DNA of 64,000 nt from Planctomycetota bacterium (GCA_016873215.1 VGXU01000002.1:1-64000), one strand, 5' to 3'; shown: positions 23,729 through 32,431, numbered from the stretch's first letter. The notes: generated by a model from the sequence alone, not told the origin. Translations and numbers: made by a program.

Positions 23729-25076
23729 ATGGAAAAAGCATGGCTCAGTAAACAATCATTTTTGGAAATCACTTTGCTGGCGACGGTGGTCGCAGGAATA
23801 TTTTTTGCTAAACTAATTGTAGATTTCAAGAGTCGTATTTTACTGTCGCCCCCAATTACATTGTCCGGCTCAGGACTGACCGTACACCTTCCCCTGCAAA
23901 ACAATTGGCGGACATTGAAAGAATGGCAGTATGAGCAGGGCAACAGTTTCGTATTGCCGGCCCGCCTGGTTGAACGCTCTGGACCCGTAATGGATGTCTA
24001 TTGGAAATATGACCTCAATACAACCGCCGCCGACAGCCGCCAGGCGCTGGAGGAAACCGTCAGCCATGCGGGGGGAAAATTGGTTGATATCGCACAAACA
24101 ACTGCCGCCTGTCCAATGGAATACGGCAGAGTCAGTATGCCGCAAAACAGAATCGAATTATATGTCGGGGCGGCTCGGCTGGATTTCGGCAGAGTATTAA
24201 TTTTACAGGTGCAGTCAAGCCCGGAAGATACGTCCTCGGCTAAAGCAATCTTCCTCACGCTGGCAAACAGCGTGCGTTATGAAAAACCGGCCGAGCTGAC
24301 GCGAGGAGAAGAACTCCTCCAGAAACTTCGACAGTTCGAGACGTCTGTGCTTTTCGCCGATATCCCGCGACAAAATTTATTGGCGCGCGATGCCGCCGGC
24401 GGCGCACGCGGATATGAAACCGCACAGTTCTCCGTGGATACGCGAGGATGCGTGCAGATTGACAAAACAACAGCCTTTCGCGCCGGTGCCATGATACGCC
24501 GAAAACAACATCTCCTTGAAAGCGCCCATCCGTTCGAAACCTTCGATTGGCGGTGTCAGAGCGACGATGCTTCGAACCGTCCCGGCATCTTTTCCCTGCG
24601 CCTCAAAGACGACGGCGCCCTCAACACCGAAGACCCCGCGGGACGAACGCAAACCTGCCGTCCCGGCCCCGTCATTGTCAGCCAGATACTTCTCGACGTC
24701 CTCGTCCGCTTTTTCCTCGAAGCCGAACAGCAAAAAATAGTCCTCGATATCCTCTGCGACGATGGACGCATCATCCCCGCTGTGATTTCCTCTATCCCAC
24801 TGGAGCACCCAGGCCAAAGCCAAGGCGCAGGAAATGGCCTTCGCCGTCCGCGTCGAATCGCTCAACGGCGCGACAACGGAATTTTATTTCGACGCCGACA
24901 AAAAGTCCCTCGGCAAACTGACGCGCGAAGTCAATCGCCAAACGCTCCTCTGGGAACGGGCCGACCAAAAGGATATCGAAAAATACTTCAATACACACCC
25001 GGCCCCTAAAGGCCCTATAGCGGAAACAAAAACAGAAAACCGCGTTTTATCGCACGAAGGAAACATACGATTATGA
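23729..25076 (+). CDS. Membrane-anchored hypothetical protein with a single-base frameshift
   Basis: An N-terminal membrane helix (EITLLATVVAGIFFAKLIV) is followed by about 400 extracytoplasmic residues of mixed beta structure. No family recognised. The first frame runs to 25009, but from about 24800 its product turns Arg/Gln-rich and unnatural, while the +1 frame reads HWSTQAKAKAQEMAFAV onward, is protein-like, and ends at 25076 in an ATGA overlap with trxB. Removing one C from the CCC at 24796-24798 joins the two frames as ISSI-HWSTQ. Either a real frameshift (then a pseudogene) or a base error. Expected product about 449 residues. Confidence 0.7.
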
Positions 25077-26047
25077 CCGAACAGATTTGGGATTGCGTTA
25101 TTGTCGGCGCCGGCCCCGCGGGACTCGGCGCAGCCCTCTACGCCGCAAGAGACCGCTTTAAAACCGTCCTCCTCGAAAAATTTGCGCCCGGCGGGCAAAT
25201 CAACACCACCGATCGCATCGAAAACTACCCCGGCTACGCCAATATCAGCGGCCCCGACCTCACCGAAAAAATGCTCGCTCAGGCAACCGCTTTCGGCGCT
25301 GAACTGCGCAGCGGCGCCGAAGTTACCGCACTGGCCCGCCGACCCGACGGCTTAATCGAAATTGCCTGCGGCAAAGATAAATTTACAGCGCGCGTCGTCG
25401 TCCTTGCACCCGGAAGCTCCTATCGACATCTCGACGTCAGCGGCGAAGAAGAATTTCACAACGCCGGCGCCGGCGTCAGCTACTGCGGAACCTGCGACGC
25501 CCCGTTCTTCAAAGGCAAAACCGTCATCGCCGTCGGCGGCGGCAACACCTCCGTCGAAGATACGCTCCACCTCTGCAAATTCGCCGCCAAAGTCATCATG
25601 GTTCATCGCCGACAGGAATTTCGCGCCACCAAAGTTCTCGTCGAAGAACTCATGGCCAAAGTCAATGAGCCGAATTCCAACCTGACGCTCAAACTCGACA
25701 GCGTCCTGGCCGAGATCAAAGGCGCGGGCAAAGTCGAAAAAGCCGTCATTAAGAATCTCAAAACGCAGGCGCAGGAAGAAATCGGCTGCGACGGCGTATT
25801 CATCTTCATCGGCATGGTCCCCAACACCGCATTCCTCAAAGGCTTCGTCGAATTAACCGACGCCGGGTTCATCCGCTGCGAACCGGCGTACCTGCGAACC
25901 AAAATCCCCGGGGTATTTGCCGCCGGCGACTGCCGCACCGGCGCCGCCATGCAGCTCGTCACCGCCGTCGCTGACGGCGTCAACGCCGCAATGTGGATGA
26001 AGCAATACCTCCGCGACCCCGCCTGGTGGAATTCCAAACCCGAATAA
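25073..26047 (+). CDS. trxB: Thioredoxin reductase
   Basis: 324 residues, canonical size. FAD site IVGAGPAGLGAALYAA, redox-active SYCGTCDAPFF (C138, C141), NADPH site AVGGGNTSVEDTLHL and the C-terminal GVFAAGDCRTGAAMQLVTA. NADPH-dependent reduction of thioredoxin. It overlaps the preceding gene by ATGA. The adjacent convergent arsC is of the thioredoxin-coupled type, so trxB may supply its electrons as well as the thioredoxins near 13 kb. Confidence 0.95.
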   Translation: MTEQIWDCVIVGAGPAGLGAALYAARDRFKTVLLEKFAPGGQINTTDRIENYPGYANISGPDLTEKMLAQATAFGAELRSGAEVTALARRPDGLIEIACGKDKFTARVVVLAPGSSYRHLDVSGEEEFHNAGAGVSYCGTCDAPFFKGKTVIAVGGGNTSVEDTLHLCKFAAKVIMVHRRQEFRATKVLVEELMAKVNEPNSNLTLKLDSVLAEIKGAGKVEKAVIKNLKTQAQEEIGCDGVFIFIGMVPNTAFLKGFVELTDAGFIRCEPAYLRTKIPGVFAAGDCRTGAAMQLVTAVADGVNAAMWMKQYLRDPAWWNSKPE

Positions 26048-26071
26048 CCTCGCCCCTGGTGTAATCCAGCG

Positions 26072-26509
26072 TTATTTACCCAACACCCCCGGCAGGGTTT
26101 CCACGAACGCCCGAATCTCATCCCGCACCCGCCGATAACAATTCAACGCCTCCTGTTCGGTCTTCGCTTCCTTCGCCAGTCTCGGCGGGTCGTCAAAACC
26201 AATGTGAGTCACTTTCGCCTTCCCGCCAAATATCGGGCAGCTTTCATGCGCGTTATCACACACCGTAATCACATAATCAAACGCGACATCCTTCAGTTCA
26301 TCCGCGTGTTTCGACCGCTGACCCGAAATATCCACCCCCGCCTCGGCCATCGCCTTGACTGCCAGCGGATTAATCCCATGTACCTCAATCCCGGCCGAGT
26401 ACGGCTCAATACAATCGCTCTTCAAATGCCGTGTCCACCCCTCGGCCATCTGGCTCCGGCACGAATTGCCCGTACACAAAAATAAAATTTTCAGCTTCTT
26501 TCTATTCAC
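26072..26509 (-). CDS. arsC: Arsenate reductase, thioredoxin-coupled (LMW-PTP fold)
   Basis: 145 residues. P-loop LCTGNSCRSQMAEGW with nucleophile C12, and the relay cysteines C84 and C91 in TVCDNAHESCPIF, the same spacing as C10/C82/C89 of the pI258 enzyme. DDPPRLAKEAK also matches. Reduces arsenate to arsenite in the cytoplasm using thioredoxin. Last gene of a minus-strand cluster after the ArsR regulator and a DUF318-type permease (24-base gap), which fits an arsenic resistance unit. Confidence 0.92.
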   Translation of the reverse strand: MNRKKLKILFLCTGNSCRSQMAEGWTRHLKSDCIEPYSAGIEVHGINPLAVKAMAEAGVDISGQRSKHADELKDVAFDYVITVCDNAHESCPIFGGKAKVTHIGFDDPPRLAKEAKTEQEALNCYRRVRDEIRAFVETLPGVLGK

Positions 26510-26532
26510 AATTCACTCTCAACTATTCACTA

Positions 26533-27858
26533 TTAAAACATCGCCCCGTAAATCATTCCCGAAATCGTTGCCATCACCACCACCAGCGAACAATAGACAA
26601 CTGTTTTCTGCATACCCATAATCGAGCGAATCACCAGCATACTGGGCAGGCTTAATGCCGGGCCTGCCAACAACAAAGCCAGTGCAGGGCCTTTACCCAT
26701 CCCCGACCCGATCAGTCCCTGCAAAATCGGAATTTCCGTCAGCGTTGCGAAATACATAAATGCCCCAACCAGTGCCGACAGAAAATTCGCCCGTACCGAA
26801 TTGCCGCCAACCGCCCATTCCACCCATTCATTCGGTATCATCCCTTCATGGCCGGGCCGACCTAATAATAATCCTGAAACTAAAATCCCCGCCAATAGTA
26901 ACGGTAAAATCTGCACGGCAAAATCCCATGTCGCGTTAAGCCATTCGACCCGCTCGGTTCCATTAAACCACCGCCAGACCATCCACATAAACCCGGCGCC
27001 AAATACCGCAACAATGAACCACTTATTGTGAAAGATGGTTTCGTACGCCGGATTTTTCTTCACTTGCTCAACCGACTGTAAAACCTCGGGGTCGATTTTA
27101 TGTTCGTTGCCCGCACTGTCCAGCACCACAACCCCCTGTGTATTCTGTGAAACAATCTTCCCTTCCAGCTTATACGTCGTCAATCCCCCCGGGCAGCACA
27201 AAAACACCGCCCTCGCATCGCCGCTCCGCGCCCAGTTGGCAAAAACCAGTATCCCAACCATCGACGCAAAAAACATCGCATTTTTCCACAACGGCCGGCC
27301 CGGTTCTTCCTGCGGCAATTGCATTGCGGCCGTGGCTTTCGCGACTTCCTCCTTACGATAAATGAGGTGCATCAGGGCGCCAATAATAATACTGAATAGA
27401 ACCGCCCCAACAGCCCTTGCTATTCCAATTTCCAGCCCCAGTACACGCGCCGTCAGAATAATCGCCAGCACATTAATCGCCGGCCCCGAATATAAAAACG
27501 CGCACGCCGGCCCAAGTCCCGCACCCATCCGCCAGATACCCGCAAACAGCGGCAGCACCGTACACGAACACACCGCCAGTACAGAACCTGAAATTGATGC
27601 CACGCCATAAGCCAGTATCTTATTCGCCGCCGGCCCCAGGTATTTCATCACAGACGCCTTGCTCACAAAACACGCAATCGCCCCGGCGATAAAAAACGCC
27701 GGCACAAGACACAGCAGAACGTGTTCCCGCGCATAAGACCGCAGCAGGGACAGCACCTCAAACACGGCGTTGTCAAAACGCACTTTTCCCACCGGCAGAT
27801 AAAAACACCCCAGAAATACTGCTGCAATCAAAAGAAACTTTTTCAGCTTGTCATGCAT
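26533..27858 (-). CDS. DUF318/ArsP-type permease
   Basis: 441 residues, about ten membrane helices in two halves. The family motif SVLAVCSCTVLPLFAGIWR, then FLYSGPAINVLAI, and the second-half TEIPILQGLIGSGMGKGPAL are plain. A soluble insertion of about 80 residues (about 210-290, LCCPGGLTTYKLEG to NPAYETIF) separates the halves and contains a Cys-Cys pair. ArsP members export organoarsenicals; other DUF318 proteins occur with CPKC thioredoxins. With arsR and arsC around it, arsenite or organoarsenical export is likely but not proven. Confidence 0.88.
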   Translation of the reverse strand: MHDKLKKFLLIAAVFLGCFYLPVGKVRFDNAVFEVLSLLRSYAREHVLLCLVPAFFIAGAIACFVSKASVMKYLGPAANKILAYGVASISGSVLAVCSCTVLPLFAGIWRMGAGLGPACAFLYSGPAINVLAIILTARVLGLEIGIARAVGAVLFSIIIGALMHLIYRKEEVAKATAAMQLPQEEPGRPLWKNAMFFASMVGILVFANWARSGDARAVFLCCPGGLTTYKLEGKIVSQNTQGVVVLDSAGNEHKIDPEVLQSVEQVKKNPAYETIFHNKWFIVAVFGAGFMWMVWRWFNGTERVEWLNATWDFAVQILPLLLAGILVSGLLLGRPGHEGMIPNEWVEWAVGGNSVRANFLSALVGAFMYFATLTEIPILQGLIGSGMGKGPALALLLAGPALSLPSMLVIRSIMGMQKTVVYCSLVVVMATISGMIYGAMF

Positions 27859-27877
27859 TGTTCAGCCTATTCACTTT

Positions 27878-28198
27878 TCACATCATTTTCAATATCCTCT
27901 GTTCCTGTATCGCCTTTTCCTTCAGGCAATCCGTCAGGCAATCCACAAACCGCAGCACACACGGCGTACGCACCTTGTAAATCACCTGCAGGCCTTTTTT
28001 TTGAGACTCCAGCACGCCCGCCGAGACCATAATTGACAAATGTTTGGACACATTGGAACGTTCCGAGCCGACCGCCTTTGCAATGTCGCAGACACACTGC
28101 GGCCCGCCGCGCAGATAATCCAGCACCGCCATCCGCAACGGGTGCGCAATCGCCCTGGCGATCTCCGCCTGCTTTTCATAGACCATTATTTTTTTCAT
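27878..28198 (-). CDS. arsR: ArsR-family transcriptional repressor
   Basis: 106 residues with a winged helix-turn-helix: AHPLRMAVLDYLRGG, QCVCDIAKAVGSERSNVSKHL, LESQKKGLQVIYKV. A cysteine pair in CVCDI sits where classical ArsR proteins have their arsenite-binding ELCVCDL motif, and the C-terminal part adds Cys residues (TPCVLRFVDCLTDCL). Heads the cluster and should repress it in the absence of metalloid. Confidence 0.9.
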   Translation of the reverse strand: MKKIMVYEKQAEIARAIAHPLRMAVLDYLRGGPQCVCDIAKAVGSERSNVSKHLSIMVSAGVLESQKKGLQVIYKVRTPCVLRFVDCLTDCLKEKAIQEQRILKMM

Positions 28199-28224
28199 AT
28201 CACTTTACTCTTTATTATATGATT

Positions 28225-28244
28225 ATATTATCACATAGTAATAT
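28225..28244 (-). promoter_or_regulatory. Probable ArsR operator and promoter
   Basis: A perfect inverted repeat, ATATTA-N8-TAATAT, lies 27-46 bases upstream of arsR. On the minus strand TTGATG is found 18 bases before TAATAT, giving a sigma70-like promoter overlapping the dyad, a layout expected for autoregulation. Confidence 0.5.
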
Positions 28245-28320
28245 ATAGCATCAACACAAATTTTCAAAAATTATTCTCTTCTCGCCCTGAAAGGGGAGGA
28301 TAATAGTCTGGTCAGGCAGC

Positions 28321-29016
28321 TTAAACCACTATTGGTTTGCGTAACGTCAGGCAGCACAACAAGCCCACCCAGCGCGTGTGAATAGTCTCAAATAATTTCG
28401 GGTCCGCCAGACTAACCATCGACTCAGGATTGTAAAACGGCTCCTCAAACGAATGCAGCCACAGCAAAAACATCCGGTAGCCGCCGTATTTTCTGCGGCC
28501 CTCGGCCAGGATCTCCTTCGGCATATTTTTAACCAAATCATACAGCAGCGCAGCACCCCCGGGCTTGAGTACGCGCCGAATTTCAGCCATACATTCCTTT
28601 GGCTCTTTCCAGTGATGCAGCGATGCCGAACTGATTACAATATCGAAATAATTATCTTCAAACGGTAATTGTTTAGCCCCGGCCTGCCGAACCCGAATCC
28701 CATCCGACATCCCCGCCGCGGCGATATTTTTCGCTGCTTCAACAACCATCGCCTCCGAGATATCTACACCCGTCAATTCGAGCTGGGGCGCCTGTCGATA
28801 CATAGGAATTAAAAGCCGTCCCGGCCCAGTGCCGATATCAAGCAGCCGACCCGCCGAACAAAACTTCACCACATCCTCGGCAACCAAATCATAGTGCCGC
28901 AGAAAAATCGACGTGCCGCTAAGCGCGTTATAAACCTTTGCAGCGCCTGCAGGAATCCCTTCCGGATGCAGCCTCTGCATGAGCCTTCCAAACCACGACA
29001 ATCTCTCCTGACCCAC
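28321..29016 (-). CDS. Class I SAM-dependent methyltransferase
   Basis: 231 residues, GTG start with a perfect AGGAGG five bases upstream. SAM motif I LLDIGTGPGRLLIPM, motif II LTGVDISEAMVVEA, IVISSASLHHWKEPKE and RVLKPGGAALLYDL place it in the UbiE/COQ5-like Methyltransf_11 group. Substrate unknown. It lacks the conserved cysteines of arsenite methyltransferase ArsM, so its position beside the arsenic genes is probably incidental. Confidence 0.85.
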   Translation of the reverse strand: MGQERLSWFGRLMQRLHPEGIPAGAAKVYNALSGTSIFLRHYDLVAEDVVKFCSAGRLLDIGTGPGRLLIPMYRQAPQLELTGVDISEAMVVEAAKNIAAAGMSDGIRVRQAGAKQLPFEDNYFDIVISSASLHHWKEPKECMAEIRRVLKPGGAALLYDLVKNMPKEILAEGRRKYGGYRMFLLWLHSFEEPFYNPESMVSLADPKLFETIHTRWVGLLCCLTLRKPIVV

Positions 29017-29038
29017 AAGACCTCCTGACTTATTTCAT

Positions 29039-29160
29039 TTGCAGCACAGCCGCCCCCGGCTGTGGTATCTGTCATTCCGGGCTTGCCTGCCTTGTTGACT
29101 TGTCTCGTCGAAGTCTCGACGAAGACGGAAGCTTTAGCGAAGACAGGACCCGGAATCCAG
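29039..29160 (+). repeat. Composite dispersed repeat (GCACAGCCGC...GGCTGTG plus GTCATTCC...GGAATCC)
   Basis: A short hairpin, CACAGCCGCC/CCGGCTGTG, is followed by GTCATTCC, internal material with CGAAGTCTCGACGAAGAC, and GGAATCCAG. The same order recurs at 60001-60060, and parts at 55911-55965, 59600-59625 and 61893-61920. The rest of 29017-29262 holds a CTGCTTGCTC hairpin (29224-29248) and no gene. Confidence 0.7.
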
Positions 29161-29262
29161 CGCACAGGGTAAATGGTTCACACTATATACTTACCAACGC
29201 TTATTTACTTTCTTGTCGGGTGCCCTGCTTGCTCAAGAGCAAGCAGGTTTTCGCCATGCCGT

Positions 29263-30195
29263 TTATTTCGCCTGCTGCTCTACGCCCCCGCCGGCATGCG
29301 AACCCGCCGTCGCATGGATGAGGACCTTATGCCCCAGCATTCTGCCCAGCGGCGTATGATACCATAGCCACTTGACAAATCCGCTGGCCGCGAACCCGCC
29401 GAAAATAATCACCGTTGCCATCTCCAGGCCGCACAGCCCAACCATGCCTACCAATAACGCCGTCCATATCAAATGCGTAAGCGGTTTCCTGCCTCGCAGA
29501 TATTGATTGACCACGTGCGGATACCGAATCCGGCTGACCATCAGCCCCGCCAGCCACAGCGTCACGAACGGCATCGTATAAATCACCACAAATCGCCCAA
29601 ACGCAAATAGCATTGTCGGTGCCGCCGGGTCTTTCACCAGATGACGATACAGCAATACCATACTCGCCAGCATCCCCGCCGCCGCGGGCGTCGGAAGACC
29701 CGAAAAACTCATGTGCGCCGTCTCATCTTCGACGTTTTCCACGTTAAACCGCGCCAGCCGAACCACTGCGCAGCACATATACACCGCCGCCGACAGCCAT
29801 ATCAGCCGCTCCACAAAATCCCCCAGCAGCGCGGTTGACGGCAACAAAATAAACGGCATCGAATTCATCAGCAGCTTCAGACTCAAAAATGCCGGCGCAA
29901 CGCCGAAACTGATAACATCGCACAGGCTGTCAAGCTGCCCGCCGAAACTCGACGTTGAATGGCTCATTCGCGCAAGCCGCCCGTCCAGCATATCCGCAAC
30001 CATCGCCGCGAAAATCATATATGCCGCCGTCGTAAAACGCTCCGACCCTTTGGCCGCAAGACCGATCGCCGCGAAACCGCACACGCCGTTAATCAGCGTC
30101 ACCAGCGACGGCAATAGCGTGATATACTGAAGTCGTCTGCGCCTTACACGCCGAAAGAAAAACCGCCGCATTTTAAATGTCTCATTTCCATTCAT
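29263..30195 (-). CDS. pssA: CDP-diacylglycerol-serine O-phosphatidyltransferase
   Basis: 310 residues, several membrane helices. The CDP-alcohol phosphatidyltransferase motif is complete: DMLDGRLARMSHSTSSFGGQ followed by LDSLCD (D-x2-D-G-x2-A-R-x8-G-x3-D-x3-D). Makes phosphatidylserine in the inner membrane. It overlaps psd by four bases (ATGA), so both steps of phosphatidylethanolamine synthesis are coupled. C-terminal extension (HATAGSHAGGGVEQQ) is unremarkable. Confidence 0.93.
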   Translation of the reverse strand: MNGNETFKMRRFFFRRVRRRRLQYITLLPSLVTLINGVCGFAAIGLAAKGSERFTTAAYMIFAAMVADMLDGRLARMSHSTSSFGGQLDSLCDVISFGVAPAFLSLKLLMNSMPFILLPSTALLGDFVERLIWLSAAVYMCCAVVRLARFNVENVEDETAHMSFSGLPTPAAAGMLASMVLLYRHLVKDPAAPTMLFAFGRFVVIYTMPFVTLWLAGLMVSRIRYPHVVNQYLRGRKPLTHLIWTALLVGMVGLCGLEMATVIIFGGFAASGFVKWLWYHTPLGRMLGHKVLIHATAGSHAGGGVEQQAK

Positions 30196-30905
30196 TTGTA
30201 TTTTACCAGTGTTGTTAATCCTGCTCTGACTTTATCGCCGATTTTAACCCGGCACAGAATATCATCCCGCACCGGCACATACAACTCCGTCCGCGAACCG
30301 AATTTCAGCATCCCGAACCGCTGCCCCGCCGCCAGCGTATCCCCGGTTTTTGCCGCACATACTATGCGCCGCGCAATCGCCCCGGAAATCTGCCGCACCA
30401 TCAGTTCGTCTTTCGGCTCATCCGTCCGCGTCATCCGCACGGCGTTGGATTCATTGACCCGGCCGCTCTGCGGACTCATCGCATTCTTGAATTGCCCCGG
30501 CTTATACGTAATTGCGCCGACTTTGGCCGCGCACGGCGCCCGGTTGATATGCACATTAAAAATACTCAGGAAAATCCCGATGCGCATCGCCCGGCCCGCG
30601 AACGCCGGGTCATTTTCCACAATCTCAATATCCGTCACCGTTCCATCCGCCGGCGACAACAGCGCCTTCGGGTCGTCGGGAATCCGCCGCTGCGGGTCGC
30701 GGAAAAACGACAGCGCCCACGCCAGCACAATAAATAATATCACTTCCGGAAGCCAAATACAGATAAAAGTTGCTGCGGGCTTCTGCCATACGCCCGGCCC
30801 AAAACCATACCGCGCAATCAGCCAATATCCGGCCATCACCGCCGCAAGTGCCGCCGGTATCACCGCAACCTGCGGCAAACCGTATTTCGTCAATGGAATT
30901 CGCAT
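30192..30905 (-). CDS. psd: Phosphatidylserine decarboxylase proenzyme
   Basis: 237 residues, the short Psd type. Two N-terminal membrane helices, then LLSPADGTVTDIEIV, SIFNVHINRAPCAAKV, and the self-cleavage site LKFGSRTELYVP, where the serine of G-S becomes the pyruvoyl group. Converts phosphatidylserine to phosphatidylethanolamine. First gene of the psd-pssA pair. Confidence 0.94.
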   Translation of the reverse strand: MRIPLTKYGLPQVAVIPAALAAVMAGYWLIARYGFGPGVWQKPAATFICIWLPEVILFIVLAWALSFFRDPQRRIPDDPKALLSPADGTVTDIEIVENDPAFAGRAMRIGIFLSIFNVHINRAPCAAKVGAITYKPGQFKNAMSPQSGRVNESNAVRMTRTDEPKDELMVRQISGAIARRIVCAAKTGDTLAAGQRFGMLKFGSRTELYVPVRDDILCRVKIGDKVRAGLTTLVKYK

Positions 30906-31056
30906 AAGACTGCCATTATACCCGAATTTCCGCGCCCCTCAAGCATTCATTCCATGCCCTGCCTGCACCTTGTTTTTGAACCGCGTGCAGGCAAACATAA
31001 TTTTCTTGCCTTGCGCAGCAGGGAAGATTATATCAGGAACCACGGGAGACAACCGA

Positions 31057-31674
31057 ATGAGCGATATTTATATGAGCGTCAAAAAAATCCAGGAAGCCGG
31101 CTACAAACCGGCCCTCGTTGGACTTGCGCATAATAAAAAACAATCGCCGGAGAAAATGTCCCTCGTCGCCGAAAAACTCGCCGACAAAGACGGCGGGCAT
31201 AATAAATTTCTCGAAAGCCTTGTCGTTTGGCTTGATGTCCGCGCCCCGCGCTACTTCTGGCAGGAAGCGGATACTTTCCGTTTGTCCACAAAACAGTCGG
31301 AAAGCACCATGCATACACTGACAGGAGAATTACTGACGATTGACATCAGCGACGGTAAATCCGCCGCACGGTTTTTGGAGGAAAATTTTGAGCCGGAAAG
31401 CTGCACAGCCCAAACACTGCGATGGATTTACGACGCCGCGAAAGCCGGCGATCTCGTCGCCGTCAAAAAACGCCTGCCCGAAGGATTTCTCCAGGCGCGA
31501 ATGTGGTGCATGAATTATAAAACCCTGCGAAACATCATCTTGCAGCGGCGGACGCATCGTCTTCCCCACTGGAAAGAATTCATCCGCCAGACGCTCGAAC
31601 AGGTTGAACACCCCGAATTGCTGCCGGAATTGTCATTGCGAATGGCCAGGCTGGAAAACTCGGCTCCGATTTGA
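31057..31674 (+). CDS. ThyX-like (FAD-dependent thymidylate synthase fold) protein
   Basis: 205 residues from ATG 31057 (GGGAG upstream). The pattern HNKFLESLVVWLDVRAPRYF, then WQEADTFRLSTKQSESTMHT parallels ThyX, in which H-x-x-x-x-E-H/L, W-x-Q-x-x-R-H-R and S-x-N-x-x-S appear in this order; the later LRNIILQRRTHRLPHWKEF resembles the ThyX C-terminal helix. The strict RHR-x7-S motif is not intact (here TFRLSTKQSES), so activity is doubtful. Similar proteins are mostly annotated in phages as hypothetical or thymidylate-synthase-like. A thyA relative with a frameshift lies at 49566-50425. Confidence 0.5.
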   Translation: MSDIYMSVKKIQEAGYKPALVGLAHNKKQSPEKMSLVAEKLADKDGGHNKFLESLVVWLDVRAPRYFWQEADTFRLSTKQSESTMHTLTGELLTIDISDGKSAARFLEENFEPESCTAQTLRWIYDAAKAGDLVAVKKRLPEGFLQARMWCMNYKTLRNIILQRRTHRLPHWKEFIRQTLEQVEHPELLPELSLRMARLENSAPI

Positions 31675-31717
31675 ACGTATTGCATAAATGGATGAATTTT
31701 GAGAAAGGATTGCGAAC

Positions 31718-32215
31718 ATGTGCGAATCAGACTGTGCGATACAAGTCTTTTTAGGGAAATGGCTTCCGTTGGAATACCTGATTCCGGTTCTGGTGGCTCT
31801 GCTGCTTGGCGGACTGATCGGAATTGAACGCGAAATTCATCAAAAACCGGCCGGACTGCGAACAAATATGCTGATTTGCATGGGGGCGGCGATATTCACC
31901 CTTATCGGCAAACATATCAGTATAAGTCCTGATGCCGAATCACGTGTAATTCAGGGGGTTGTGACCGGAGTTGGCTTCCTCGGAGCCGGGGTTTTAATGC
32001 ACGAGCGGGGCAGCGTCCACGGCCTGACCACGGCGGCGACGGTATGGTTAGTGACAGCAATCGGAATTGCCTGTGGAGCAAGGCTTTACGGCATAGCTAT
32101 CACGGCTGTTATACCCGCAATAATCATCCTGATGGCCCTCCATCCATTTGAGCAAAAGTTGAGAAAAAATAACCATTTATGTATGAATAACTCAAGCCAA
32201 GACAAAGATTTATAA
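31718..32215 (+). CDS. mgtC: MgtC/SapB family membrane protein
   Basis: 165 residues with four to five membrane helices. Family blocks: ALLLGGLIGIEREIHQKPAG, RTNMLICMGAAIFTLIG, GVVTGVGFLGAGVLM and VHGLTTAATVWLVTAIGIA. The short C-terminus lacks the ACT-like domain of virulence-type MgtC, as in most SapB-type members. Role in magnesium or phosphate homeostasis is family knowledge only. Confidence 0.92.
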   Translation: MCESDCAIQVFLGKWLPLEYLIPVLVALLLGGLIGIEREIHQKPAGLRTNMLICMGAAIFTLIGKHISISPDAESRVIQGVVTGVGFLGAGVLMHERGSVHGLTTAATVWLVTAIGIACGARLYGIAITAVIPAIIILMALHPFEQKLRKNNHLCMNNSSQDKDL

Positions 32216-32234
32216 AAAAAATTTAAAATAACAC

Positions 32235-32264
32235 TTGAACTGTAATAGCACATTAGCGTATTAT
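32235..32264 (+). promoter_or_regulatory. Promoter of the putative small RNA
   Basis: TTGAAC and TATTAT separated by 18 bases, 20 bases after the mgtC stop. Predicted start near 32271. Confidence 0.55.
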
Positions 32265-32270
32265 ACAGTG

Positions 32271-32364
32271 AGCAAAGAACATTACCCTCCTTCGTCTAAA
32301 GCCAGGTTCTTAACCTGGACCTGCAAAGCGGTGGTTCCCTCCTTACCACCGCTTTCTCTTTTTT
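32271..32364 (+). ncRNA. Putative small RNA with two CCCTCCTT (anti-Shine-Dalgarno) motifs
   Basis: About 94 bases between a sigma70-like promoter and a strong intrinsic terminator, with no plausible ORF. It contains a single-stranded 5' segment with CCCTCCTT (32285-32292), a perfect hairpin CCAGGTT-CTT-AACCTGG (32302-32318), and a terminator stem AAAGCGGTGGT/ACCACCGCTTT whose 9-base loop is exactly TCCCTCCTT (32336-32344), followed by CTCTTTTTT. Exposed CCUCCUU matches the 16S anti-Shine-Dalgarno sequence and would pair with AAGGAGG ribosome sites. Design resembles C-rich-loop regulatory RNAs such as the cuckoo family, but no sequence family is recognised. Confidence 0.6.
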
Positions 32365-32431
32365 AAAATCATCCCTAAAAGTCTATAGGTAAAAATACTG
32401 ATAAAATTGTCGTAATAACCGCGTTTTTCAT

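Noticed and set aside
28321-29016. Methyltransferase next to the ars genes considered as ArsM
   Set aside because: The conserved arsenite-binding cysteines of ArsM are missing, and a repeat-free gap and its own AGGAGG/GTG start suggest an independent gene.
30196-31056. An open frame on the plus strand that could extend the ThyX-like gene upstream by 287 codons
   Set aside because: It lies antisense to psd, is rich in Ile/Arg/Ser/Pro as mirror frames are, and the ATG at 31057 has its own ribosome site.
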